Source: an uncultured Clostridia bacterium
GTDB taxonomy: Bacteria > Bacillota > Clostridia > Christensenellales > Aristaeellaceae
Direction: 5' to 3'
Assembly: GCA_947600345.1 (NCBI GenBank)
Contig: CANQGC010000125.1
Coordinates: 1-8,051, forward strand
DNA length: 8,051 bases
Shown: piece by piece, positions 1 to 4,892 of the stretch
Position numbering within the stretch: the stretch's first letter is position 1
Layout: every line of letters begins with the position of its first letter
Program-made: the position numbers and the translations under genes
The notes under the pieces: model-generated
What the model saw: only the letters and a program-made list of their open reading frames with translations
Told to the model about the DNA's origin: nothing
Database searches by the model: none

Positions 1-329
1 GTGTTCGTCTCGAAGATGTGGCGCGTCTGCTCGTGGCTCAGGCGGCTGCCCTCCATGTGGTTGGAGTTGTAGGTCAGGTCGATCTGCACCCGGTGATAAA
101 TGCCGCCGGACTGCTTCGACCGCATCTCGTCGCGAAGGATATCCAGCAGCGCGCGCGGCGCTTCAGAAGCGGCCCTGAGCCGGCTGGGCTTCTGCGCGTC
201 CTCGGGCACGTTCCAGGTCTTGCCCGTCAGAAACGCCCCGGGCACGCGCCCCTTCGCGCAGTAGTTTCGCACGCTGCGCTCGGAGATATTCCACTTCTGC
301 GCGATCTGCGCCACGGAAACGAAGTTCAT
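1..329 (-). CDS. Fic family protein with N-terminal HTH (partial, N-terminal 109 codons)
   Basis: The reading frame opens at ATG 329-327 and runs off the left edge without a stop. An AGGAGGTG ribosome binding site lies 5 nt upstream. Residues ~3-45 (VSVAQIAQKWNISERSVRNY, then a GKTW wing) look like a MerR/HTH_17-type DNA-binding domain. Near residue 90, TYNSNHMEGSRLSHEQT matches the N-terminal segment of Fic proteins and contains SNHMEG, which fits the (S/T)xxxE(G/N) inhibitory motif of self-inhibited Fic enzymes. Fic proteins usually transfer AMP from ATP to target proteins; the catalytic HPFxxGNGR motif would lie beyond the window and is not seen. The gene sits downstream of three palindromic sites, so its own HTH may autoregulate it (inference). 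Family assignment is strong; activity and target are unknown. Confidence 0.88.
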   Translation of the reverse strand, partial: MNFVSVAQIAQKWNISERSVRNYCAKGRVPGAFLTGKTWNVPEDAQKPSRLRAASEAPRALLDILRDEMRSKQSGGIYHRVQIDLTYNSNHMEGSRLSHEQTRHIFETN

Positions 330-360
330 GCCGCACCTCCTGCTTCTATTATACCACGCT

Positions 361-369
361 ATCGGCAAA
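361..369. promoter_or_regulatory. Half-site of the Fic-upstream operator
   Basis: ATCGGCAAA repeats the right half of the two perfect palindromes at 403-426 and 459-476, and the preceding T also matches. The left half is degenerate. The implied centre (360/361) is 54 bp from the centre of the next site. It lies about 30 bp upstream of the Fic start codon, where a bound protein could block transcription. Confidence 0.5.
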
Positions 370-402
370 AATACAACCTATTTTGATGCGAGAATGAGAA
401 CT

Positions 403-426
403 AAACTTGCCGATATCGGCAAGTTT
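403..426. promoter_or_regulatory. 24-bp perfect palindrome, probable operator
   Basis: Bases 403-426 are a perfect inverted repeat with core CTTGCCGATATCGGCAAG and A/T-rich outer arms, centred between 414 and 415. The core is shared with the palindrome at 459-476. It lies in the A+T-rich gap upstream of the Fic gene. The likely binder is the Fic HTH domain or the nearby 65-aa regulator; neither is demonstrated. Confidence 0.72.
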
Positions 427-458
427 TACAGTATATTAGAGCTATAATTGCGCTATAT

Positions 459-476
459 TTTGCCGATATCGGCAAA
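459..476. promoter_or_regulatory. 18-bp perfect palindrome, probable operator
   Basis: TTTGCCGATATCGGCAAA is a perfect palindrome centred between 467 and 468, 53 bp from the centre of the 403-426 site. The two copies flank an AT-rich stretch (427-458) with several -10-like hexamers on the minus strand, for example TATACT at 435-430. That stretch is probably the Fic promoter, although no good -35 could be paired with it. Confidence 0.72.
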
Positions 477-482
477 GAGAGG

Positions 483-506
483 GGCGAGCGTCGAGGGGCG
501 CTCGCC
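483..506 (-). terminator. GC-rich hairpin after the HTH regulator, possible weak terminator
   Basis: GGCGAGCG (483-490) pairs perfectly with CGCTCGCC (499-506) around an 8-nt loop. It directly abuts the stop codon of the HTH gene on the minus strand. The sequence after the stem on that strand is CCTCTCTTTG, so the T-tract is poor and termination may be partial. If it works, it separates the regulator transcript from the Fic gene downstream. Confidence 0.4.
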
Positions 507-704
507 TCAATCGTCGATGAATCGCACCACGTCGTTCGGCGTGCAGTTCAGGATTCTGCAAAGCTTTTCGAGCGAGTACATGGTGATGCTCTTGCCCTTT
601 CGAAGGGAATCCAGCAGCCTGTTGTCGACGCCTAACTGCAACAATCTGTACTGAGAGACTCCCCGCTCGTGCATCGTTTGCCACAGCGGACTGTAATCAA
701 TCAC
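507..704 (-). CDS. Cro/C1-type HTH transcriptional regulator, 65 aa
   Basis: This is a small single-domain DNA-binding protein. It reads IDYSPLWQTMHERGVSQYRL, then NRLLDSLRKGKSITMYSLEKL, then CRILNCTPNDVVRF, the five-helix pattern of short XRE/HTH_26 regulators common in Clostridia; the recognition helix lies around LLDSLRKGK. A longer frame starts at ATG 722, but the only good ribosome binding site (AAAGGAGGG) lies inside it, 6 nt before GTG 704-702. GTG is therefore preferred, giving an initiator followed by IDYSPLW, which matches the usual family start. It lies upstream of the Fic gene on the same strand and is divergent from the SLOG gene. It may regulate itself or either neighbour; no target is proven. 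The family is confident, the start fairly so. Confidence 0.85.
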   Translation of the reverse strand: MIDYSPLWQTMHERGVSQYRLLQLGVDNRLLDSLRKGKSITMYSLEKLCRILNCTPNDVVRFIDD

Positions 705-734
705 GGGGAGCCCTCCTTTCAATGCGATACTTGC

Positions 735-740
735 ATTATA
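735..740 (-). promoter_or_regulatory. Candidate -10 box for the HTH regulator
   Basis: On the minus strand this hexamer reads TATAAT, about 31 nt upstream of the GTG start and ahead of the ribosome binding site. No good -35 sits 16-18 bp upstream (TATGAT is at the 17-bp position). The surrounding ATTATAAT is itself palindromic, so the strand is not certain. Confidence 0.35.
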
Positions 741-757
741 ATGGAGTATTCCCCAGA

Positions 758-787
758 ATCATATTGTACAAAATCACACCATATGAT
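758..787. repeat. Inverted repeat in the SLOG promoter, possible operator
   Basis: ATCATAT (758-764) and ATATGAT (781-787) are perfect inverted 7-mers separated by 16 bp. They bracket the spacer of the plus-strand promoter, overlapping the first base of each hexamer. The position suits a repressor site, plausibly for the divergent HTH protein, but arms this AT-rich can arise by chance. Confidence 0.35.
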
Positions 788-792
788 ATAAT
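764..792 (+). promoter_or_regulatory. Promoter for the SLOG-family gene
   Basis: TTGTAC (764-769), a 17-bp spacer, and a perfect TATAAT (787-792). Transcription would start near 799, giving a leader of about 23 nt that contains the ribosome binding site of the gene at 822. The -10 is strong and the -35 is only half-consensus. Confidence 0.55.
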
Positions 793-821
793 GAAATTAT
801 GCACTATATTGGAGGGATAAT

Positions 822-1298
822 ATGCTCAGCTGCACATTCATTGGCCATCGGCAGGTCCTGCAGGGGGACGTTGAAAAAAGGCTCCTCGCCAAACTGGAGG
901 AGCTCATGGAGATGGACGAGGCGTTCGAATTCTACATGGGCCGCAACGGGGAGTTCGACGACATCTGCCGCCGGGCGGGCGGACGGATCAAGGAGCGACA
1001 TCCGGAGAAGCGCATCATCCGCGTGCTGGTCGAACCCTATATGAAGCAGAGCCTGAATGCCGATAAGATTCTGGTGAACCGCAGCTACGACGAGATCATC
1101 GTGCCGGAGGAGCTGATAGACGTCCACTACAAGCGCGCCATCACCGCGCGCAACTTCTGGATGATCGACATGTGCCAATACCTGATCGCCTACGTCCACC
1201 GCGACTTCGGCGGCGCATGGACGGCGATGCAGTACGCGAAGGAGAGGGGGCTGACGATATGCAATCTGGCCGAAGAGCTTCCGCTCATTGCGGGTTGA
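822..1298 (+). CDS. SLOG/YpsA-like (DUF1273-type) protein, 158 aa
   Basis: The protein opens with LSCTFIGHR, the N-terminal strand plus GHR motif typical of the YpsA/DUF1273 branch of the SLOG Rossmann-like superfamily. Near the C-terminus (~125-150), MCQYLIAYVHRDFGGAWTAM and the following YAKERGL resemble the conserved glycine-containing nucleotide-binding strand-loop of that group. SLOG proteins bind nucleotides or nucleotide-derived ligands, and some act as sensors in defence or stress systems; the ligand here is unknown. GGAGGGATAAT gives a good ribosome binding site just before ATG 822. An ATG at 799 lies in another frame. It is divergent from the HTH regulator with 117 bp between them. 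It is probably cytoplasmic, with no signal peptide or membrane helix. Family resemblance is from memory. Confidence 0.75.
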   Translation: MLSCTFIGHRQVLQGDVEKRLLAKLEELMEMDEAFEFYMGRNGEFDDICRRAGGRIKERHPEKRIIRVLVEPYMKQSLNADKILVNRSYDEIIVPEELIDVHYKRAITARNFWMIDMCQYLIAYVHRDFGGAWTAMQYAKERGLTICNLAEELPLIAG

Positions 1299-1320
1299 GA
1301 AAGTTTTGGCAGAAAAATGG

Positions 1321-1349
1321 TTGACATGCGAACATATGTTTGATATAAT
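1321..1349 (+). promoter_or_regulatory. Perfect consensus sigma-A promoter
   Basis: TTGACA (1321-1326), a spacer of exactly 17 bp, and TATAAT (1344-1349): both hexamers match consensus perfectly. It reads towards the small ORF at 1399 and the secreted protein at 1499. So strong a promoter implies tight repression, and the spacer contains a LexA-type box. Confidence 0.88.
1329..1342. promoter_or_regulatory. LexA/DinR-type SOS box inside the promoter spacer
   Basis: CGAACATATGTTTG matches 13 of 14 positions of the Firmicute LexA consensus CGAACRNRYGTTYC; only the last base differs. The inner AACATATGTT is a perfect palindrome. It sits entirely between the -35 and -10 hexamers, where LexA binding would exclude RNA polymerase. 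SOS control is inferred from the site, not shown. Confidence 0.72.
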
Positions 1350-1398
1350 GGGGTTGTCCAAGTGAGGGTTAACGGACGGAAAGGCAAGGAGGCGCGTG

Positions 1399-1482
1399 AT
1401 GTATGAGGACCAGCAGGAGGCGGAGGATGCCAAGACCGAGATCATGGAGGACCTGATAAGCGACGTCGTTGCTGGACAGTGA
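1399..1482 (+). CDS. Small acidic ORF, 27 codons, behind the SOS-type promoter
   Basis: ATG 1399 is preceded by AAGGAGG (1386-1392) at a functional 6-nt spacing; a GTG immediately upstream (1396) could serve instead. The peptide begins MYEDQQEAEDAKTEIMEDLI and ends in VVAGQ before TGA at 1480. It is strongly acidic, probably a single amphipathic helix, with no signal or membrane segment. It is the first coding unit after the LexA-boxed promoter and lies 16 bp before the secreted protein, with which it would share a transcript. No family is recognised. It could be a genuine SOS microprotein or a leader peptide for the next gene. The ribosome binding site is the main support, since the ORF is too short for codon statistics. 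Confidence 0.5.
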   Translation: MYEDQQEAEDAKTEIMEDLISDVVAGQ

Positions 1483-1498
1483 AAGGGAGGAATGAAAG

Positions 1499-1921
1499 AT
1501 GAAGCGGTTTTGTTCGATGATGAAGTTGGTGCTTGCGCTTGTGCTCGTCGCGTCGTTGCTGTTCGCCGCGCTGCCGTTCGCCTCGGCGGAGGAGGACATG
1601 CTGGGCGGGCTGGGCTCGATGTTTTCGGGCATGCTGGGAGGGCTGGTCGGGGATGACGATGACGAGCCCGCGGACTTCTACGAGCTGATGGACAGCTACG
1701 AGGCGTTCTTTGACGAATACGTGGAGTTCATGAAGAATCTCGACGAAGACAATCTGAGCGATTTGAGCGCGCTGGCGGACTATACCAGCATGATGACGCG
1801 GTATGCGGGGGCAATGGAGAAGCTCGACGACATCGACGAGGATGAGCTGACGGAGGAGGAGCTGGCCTACTACATCGACGTGATGGCGCGCATCGAAAAG
1901 AAGCTTCTGGAGCTGACCTAA
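1499..1921 (+). CDS. Secreted acidic protein, DUF6591-like, 140 aa
   Basis: A basic start (MKRFCSMMK), a hydrophobic core (LVLALVLVASLLFAALPF) and FASA before EED form a classic Sec signal peptide, probably cleaved after residue ~30. A Gly/Met-rich stretch (LGGLGSMFSGMLGGL) and an acidic run (DDDDEP) follow. The mature domain has DFYELMDSYEAFFDEYVEFM at ~59-78 and a C-terminal helix with YYIDVMARIEKKL. This pattern recalls DUF6591 proteins of Clostridia, from memory. No lipobox is seen, so it is probably released or wall-associated rather than a lipoprotein. GGGAGG lies 8 nt before ATG 1499. It is the second gene after the SOS-type promoter, which suggests an envelope response to DNA damage, loosely parallel to secreted SOS division inhibitors; function is unknown. 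Confidence 0.8.
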   Translation: MKRFCSMMKLVLALVLVASLLFAALPFASAEEDMLGGLGSMFSGMLGGLVGDDDDEPADFYELMDSYEAFFDEYVEFMKNLDEDNLSDLSALADYTSMMTRYAGAMEKLDDIDEDELTEEELAYYIDVMARIEKKLLELT

Positions 1922-1946
1922 GCTCCCCACGCAACCGAAACTTCAC

Positions 1947-1974
1947 TTGCATTTGCCGTCCGTTCTGCTATAAT
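1947..1974 (+). promoter_or_regulatory. Promoter of the proS T-box transcript
   Basis: TTGCAT (1947-1952), a 16-bp spacer, and TATAAT (1969-1974) preceded by TGC, an extended -10 element. Transcription would begin near 1981, at the start of the structured T-box leader. Confidence 0.65.
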
Positions 1975-1980
1975 GGTAGG

Positions 1981-2204
1981 GAACGTTGACGGAGAAGGCC
2001 CCTGTTTCCCGCACACAGAGAGCGCGCCCACGGCTGGAAGGCGCGCGGCGGGGAAGAGGTTGGCCCCGGCCTCCCGAGTTCGCGGGGGAACGCGCAGCGA
2101 TGCGAAACCCCGCCGGGCGCTCCCGTTACAGGGCGCAAGAGGCAAAAGCATGGTGGTACCGCGAAGCAATCCTTCGCCCCTGCATGGGGCGGAGGTATAT
2201 TTTT
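1981..2204 (+). promoter_or_regulatory. T-box leader (proline-type) upstream of proS
   Basis: T-box leaders bind uncharged tRNA; pairing with its CCA end stabilises an antiterminator so that the downstream gene is transcribed. Hallmarks seen are AGAGAG of Stem I at 2017-2022, a distal stem GCGCGCC/GGCGCGC closing a GGCTGGAAGG-containing loop, and the T-box core TGGTACCGCG at 2154-2163. A terminator hairpin with a T-run follows at 2171-2204. The specifier should be a proline codon because proS follows; CCCC at 2064-2067, in the lower 3' side of Stem I, offers CCC or the overlapping CCG. The exact specifier position is not resolved without folding. The leader is unusually GC-rich. Confidence 0.9.
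2171..2204 (+). terminator. T-box regulatory terminator
   Basis: CCTTCGCCCC (2171-2180) pairs with GGGGCGGAGG (2186-2195) over 10 bp with one G-U pair, around loop TGCAT, followed by TATATTTTT. It would form when prolyl-tRNA is charged. Its 5' arm lies just after the T-box core, as needed for the alternative antiterminator. Confidence 0.85.
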
Positions 2205-2217
2205 AGGAGGGTAAATC

Positions 2218-3945
2218 ATGAAGGTCAGAAATCTCGTTTCCAAGCGCTACAAGGAGACGCCCGCCGATTGCCAGATCGCCAGCCAGGCGCTGATGATGCG
2301 CGGCGGCTACATCAAGCCCGTGGGCAACGGCATATTCACGCTGTTCCCGATCACCAGCCGCATCACCAACAAGATCGAGAAGATCATGCGCGAGGAGATG
2401 GACCGCATCGGCGGCCAGGAGGTGCAGTTCCCGGTGGCGATGCCCGCGACGCTGTGGAAGGAGTCCGGCCGCTTCGACAGCATCGGCAGCGAGCTGCTGC
2501 GCTTCAAGGATCGCAGCGGCGCGGACATGGTGCTGGGCATGACCCACGAGGAGGCCGCCACCCACTTCGTGCGCGACGTGATGGACTCCTACACCCAGTA
2601 TCCCTTCATGATCTACCAGATCCAGACCAAGTTCCGCGATGAGCCCCGCTGCCGCGGCGGCCTGATCCGCGTGCGCGAGTTCCGGATGAAGGACGGCTAC
2701 TCCTTCCACACCTCCCAGGAGGACCTGGAGCGCTACTACATGGAGTGCTACGAGGCCTACAACCGCATCTACGCCCGCTGCGGCGTGCCGGAGGTCGTGG
2801 CCGTGGCGTCCGACAGCGGCATGATGGGCGGCAAGGTCTCCCACGAGTACATGTTGCTCACGCCCGTGGGCGAGGACACCATCGTGCTCTGTCGCGACTG
2901 CGACTACCGCGCCAACATGGAGGCCGCGCCCTGCATCGTGGAGGCGTACCCCGGCGAGCTGAAGGAGCTTGAGAAGATCGCCACGCCCGGCGTCAAGACC
3001 ATCGACGAGCTCTGCGAGTTCATCCACATCGACCCGAAGGCCACCTGCAAGGCCGTGGTATACCAGGAGAACCTGACCGACCAGTTCGTCGTGGTGTTCG
3101 TACGCGGCGATCTGGACATCAGCGAGACCAAGCTGCGCAACTACCTCAAGGCCGAGATTCATCCCGGCGAGATCACCGAGGATTGCGCGCTCCACGCCGG
3201 GTCCATCGGCCCGAAGGGCCTGCCCGAGGGCGTGAAGGTCGTCTATGACAAGTCCCTCGAGGGCGTGAACTGGTTCGCCACCGGCGCCAACGAGGACGGC
3301 ATGCACTACGTCGGCTTCAACATCCCCCGCGAGATGGGCGAGGTGGAGTACGTGGACGTGGCCAAGGCCGTGGACGGCGGCATCTGCCCGGTGTGCGGCA
3401 AGCCCAGCGTCTACACCAGCCGGGGCATCGAGGTGGGCAACATCTTCCAGCTGGGCAAGAAGTACAGCGAGAGCATGAATCTGACCTACGTGGACGCCGA
3501 CGGCAGCCTGAAGAACCCGATCATGGGCTGCTACGGCATCGGCGTGGGCCGCCTGGCGGCGGCGGTGTGCGAGGCGCATCGCGACGACTACGGCCCGATC
3601 TGGCCGATCTCCATCGCGCCCTGGCACGTGGAGATCTGCTCGCTGCGCGCCGATAACGAGGAGGTCGCGGCCACGAGCCAGAAGCTCTACGACGAGCTCA
3701 CCGCCCGCGGCGTGGAAGTCCTCTGGGATGACCGCTCCGTCAGCGCCGGCGTGATGTTCTCCGACGCCGATCTCTTCGGCGTGCCGCTGCGCGTGGTGGT
3801 GAGCCCGAAGGGCCTCAAGAACGGCACCATCGAAATCTCCGCCCGCGACAAGTCCATGCAGGAGAAGAAGCCCATCGCCGAGGCGGCGGACTTCATCTAC
3901 AACTGCGTGGTCGAGGAATTGAAGAAGCTCGATTGCAGGCTGTAA
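2218..3945 (+). CDS. proS: Prolyl-tRNA synthetase (bacterial type, with editing domain)
   Basis: This enzyme attaches proline to tRNA-Pro using ATP, in the cytoplasm. At 575 aa it has the usual length of the bacterial ProRS form. Class II motifs are clear: motif 1 around EVQFPVAMPATLWKESGRF (68-86), THEE (109-112), motif 2 FRDE at 139-142 through RVREFRMKDGYSFH (151-164), and motif 3 GCYGIGVGR (437-445). The inserted YbaK-like editing domain spans about 225-405 and is bracketed by CRDC (225-228) and CPVC (390-393); K278 in TCKAVVY is the likely editing lysine. The anticodon-binding domain runs from ~465 (APWHVEI) to ~560. ATG 2218 follows AGGAGG at 2205-2210, just after the T-box terminator. 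The codons are GC-rich and no defect is seen. Confidence 0.98.
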   Translation: MKVRNLVSKRYKETPADCQIASQALMMRGGYIKPVGNGIFTLFPITSRITNKIEKIMREEMDRIGGQEVQFPVAMPATLWKESGRFDSIGSELLRFKDRSGADMVLGMTHEEAATHFVRDVMDSYTQYPFMIYQIQTKFRDEPRCRGGLIRVREFRMKDGYSFHTSQEDLERYYMECYEAYNRIYARCGVPEVVAVASDSGMMGGKVSHEYMLLTPVGEDTIVLCRDCDYRANMEAAPCIVEAYPGELKELEKIATPGVKTIDELCEFIHIDPKATCKAVVYQENLTDQFVVVFVRGDLDISETKLRNYLKAEIHPGEITEDCALHAGSIGPKGLPEGVKVVYDKSLEGVNWFATGANEDGMHYVGFNIPREMGEVEYVDVAKAVDGGICPVCGKPSVYTSRGIEVGNIFQLGKKYSESMNLTYVDADGSLKNPIMGCYGIGVGRLAAAVCEAHRDDYGPIWPISIAPWHVEICSLRADNEEVAATSQKLYDELTARGVEVLWDDRSVSAGVMFSDADLFGVPLRVVVSPKGLKNGTIEISARDKSMQEKKPIAEAADFIYNCVVEELKKLDCRL

Positions 3946-3960
3946 GAGACGAGAAGAGGA

Positions 3961-4004
3961 GCGGCGCTCCGCTGGAATGCGAAGCGCCGCTTGTGCTTTC
4001 GTTT
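3961..4004 (+). terminator. Intrinsic terminator of proS
   Basis: GCGGCGCT (3961-3968) pairs with AGCGCCGC (3983-3990). The stem continues inside after one mismatch with CGC/GCG around loop TGGAAT. TTGTGCTTTCGTTT follows, a broken but T-rich tail. It lies 15 bp after the proS stop. Confidence 0.75.
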
Positions 4005-4014
4005 CGAACATAGT

Positions 4015-4638
4015 TTATTCTAACGATACTCCGATCTTCTTGGACACATCTTCAGGAATTATAAAGTCATCCCACCCTTTTGGAGAAATATATTCGACCG
4101 AATTATACTTTTCATCATGGATATGCTTAGAAAGCGTAAATAAGATTCTCATCTGGGGCGATGCCGTTACATCTCGAATGTCTACATTCAGAACTGTATT
4201 CGGCACATAGAATCCACTATCGGCTTTTGTAAATCCCATGCAGCCCTTATTGGATGAACCAACCAATTTATCCGTATAAAGAGAGATGGATTGCTGGTTG
4301 AACTGCCCCAGCATTTTCGCTGATAGATGTGGTTTTACTAAAAACGGAAGAACAGATAGCTTTAATGCCGTAGTGCCGTCGGGAGCCATTTCGAAATCGG
4401 ACAACCTGAGGCGGCGATTAATACACATTCGAAAGAAGAAAGAGGCATTGATTTTGCGCTCCGATTGGAATTTTACACCGGTAAGATGTAAATAATTGCT
4501 TGCACTAAAGGTGACCTCTAAGATATTTACTTTTTTGTCTTTCCCAGCGCAAGCAAATAGAAGGTTTCGACCAGACAGATTATTGGCATATTCCGTGGAG
4601 CAAGAAAATATTCTTTCCAATGCTTCGTCTTTTGTCAT
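4015..4638 (-). CDS. PBECR4-domain (barnase/EndoU/colicin/RelE-like nuclease fold) protein, 207 aa
   Basis: The protein resembles the PBECR4 family, predicted RNase-like domains found in phages and mobile elements. Recalled family landmarks occur in order: NYLHLTGVKF (~48-57), INASFFFRMCINRRLRLSDF (~63-82), DGTTALKLSVLPFL (~87-100), SAKMLGQFN (~106-114), LYTDKLVGSS (~119-128), GFYVPNTVLNVDIRD (~141-155) and a C-terminal YISPKG. There is no signal peptide or membrane helix. ATG 4638 has GAAGGAA 7 nt upstream. The gene is markedly AT-rich: sampled 60-base lines are 32% and 38% GC against 72% for a proS line, which suggests transfer. No phage genes adjoin it and no antitoxin ORF is visible, but a repeat-bearing leader precedes it. 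Whether it is catalytic is unknown. Confidence 0.82.
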   Translation of the reverse strand: MTKDEALERIFSCSTEYANNLSGRNLLFACAGKDKKVNILEVTFSASNYLHLTGVKFQSERKINASFFFRMCINRRLRLSDFEMAPDGTTALKLSVLPFLVKPHLSAKMLGQFNQQSISLYTDKLVGSSNKGCMGFTKADSGFYVPNTVLNVDIRDVTASPQMRILFTLSKHIHDEKYNSVEYISPKGWDDFIIPEDVSKKIGVSLE

Positions 4639-4663
4639 AATCGCGTTCCTTCAAATGATTTTT

Positions 4664-4708
4664 TTAAGGGGAAACATTCGCGCCGCAGCGTGAACGGTTT
4701 CCCCTTAA
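4664..4708 (-). repeat. Long inverted repeat/hairpin between the repeat leader and the PBECR4 gene
   Basis: TTAAGGGGAAAC (4664-4675) and GTTTCCCCTTAA (4697-4708) are perfect 12-bp arms. On the minus strand the interior extends the stem with TTC/GAA and CGC/GCG around a TGCG loop. Its 3' end lies about 12 nt before the PBECR4 ribosome binding site. On the minus strand an A-run, not a T-run, follows, so it is not a normal intrinsic terminator; it may act as a processing or translation-control structure. Confidence 0.7.
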
Positions 4709-4711
4709 TGG

Positions 4712-4854
4712 CTGATTTTATCGTTGTCCGCCAACTATAAGCCGCAATGACTTACATCGCTTTCGGGTTTTATCGTTGCCCGCCAACAACAGGTCTATGC
4801 ACCCTGCACTGCTTTCGGATTTTAGGTGTCAGCCGCACCGACGATCACATCGTC
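4712..4854 (-). repeat. 52-nt imperfect tandem repeat, about 2.5 units, in the PBECR4 leader
   Basis: TTTTATCGTTGYCCGCCAAC occurs at 4716-4735 and 4768-4787 (19 of 20 identical), and GCTTTCGG recurs at 4759-4766 and 4811-4818. TTTTA begins again at 4820. All are 52 bp apart; the third unit (to ~4854) is degenerate. Read as minus-strand RNA, each full unit has GTTG-GCGGR-CAAC preceded by a second stem at the same offset: CAGG/CCTG in one unit and TAAG/CTTA in the other, two compensatory changes. The third unit instead offers GACGAT-GTG-ATCGTC and GGTG/CACC. Spacers open with CCGAAAGC. This looks like tandem structured RNA modules, but 52 bp is also about five helical turns, so iterated protein-binding sites are possible. 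Confidence 0.7.
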
Positions 4855-4877
4855 TCTATCATTATTATACGATAGAG
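4854..4877. promoter_or_regulatory. Inverted repeat flanking the -10 of the PBECR4 promoter (possible operator)
   Basis: CTCTATC (4854-4860) and GATAGAG (4871-4877) are perfect inverted 7-mers enclosing the -10 hexamer and its flanks. A second inverted repeat, GACGAT/ATCGTC (4840-4854), adjoins it at the expected transcription start. Placement over the -10 and start site suits a repressor. Confidence 0.5.
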
Positions 4878-4892
4878 CAACGATTATGTCAA
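4864..4892 (-). promoter_or_regulatory. Perfect consensus promoter for the PBECR4 transcript
   Basis: On the minus strand TTGACA (4892-4887), exactly 17 bp, then TATAAT (4869-4864). Transcription would begin near 4857 and run about 220 nt through the repeat leader before the ATG at 4638. Both hexamers match consensus perfectly. Confidence 0.85.

Noticed and set aside
443..448. Perfect TATAAT on the plus strand between the palindromes
   Set aside because: No -35 at a suitable distance and no plus-strand gene follows; probably part of the AT-rich minus-strand promoter region.
1442..1930. 162-aa minus-strand frame opposite the secreted protein
   Set aside because: The plus-strand frame has a signal peptide, a ribosome binding site and a promoter; the reverse frame is Arg/His/Gln-rich with no features.
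2203..4011. 602-aa open frame on the minus strand opposite proS
   Set aside because: It is a shadow of GC-rich proS codons: low complexity, rich in His, Ala, Val and Leu, no recognisable domain, while the sense frame is an unmistakable ProRS.
4664..4708. Long inverted repeat considered as an intrinsic terminator
   Set aside because: On the minus strand the stem is followed by A residues, and on the plus strand the T-run precedes the stem instead of following it. Kept as a structural element only.
4754..4759. ATG-stop minimal ORF in the repeats on the minus strand (ATGTAA in one unit, ATGTGA in the degenerate unit)
   Set aside because: The second full unit lacks it and no ribosome binding site precedes it, so it is probably coincidence.
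4712..4854. 52-bp repeat considered as a CRISPR array
   Set aside because: There are too few copies, conservation spreads over much of the unit instead of a short repeat with unique spacers, and no cas genes are present.
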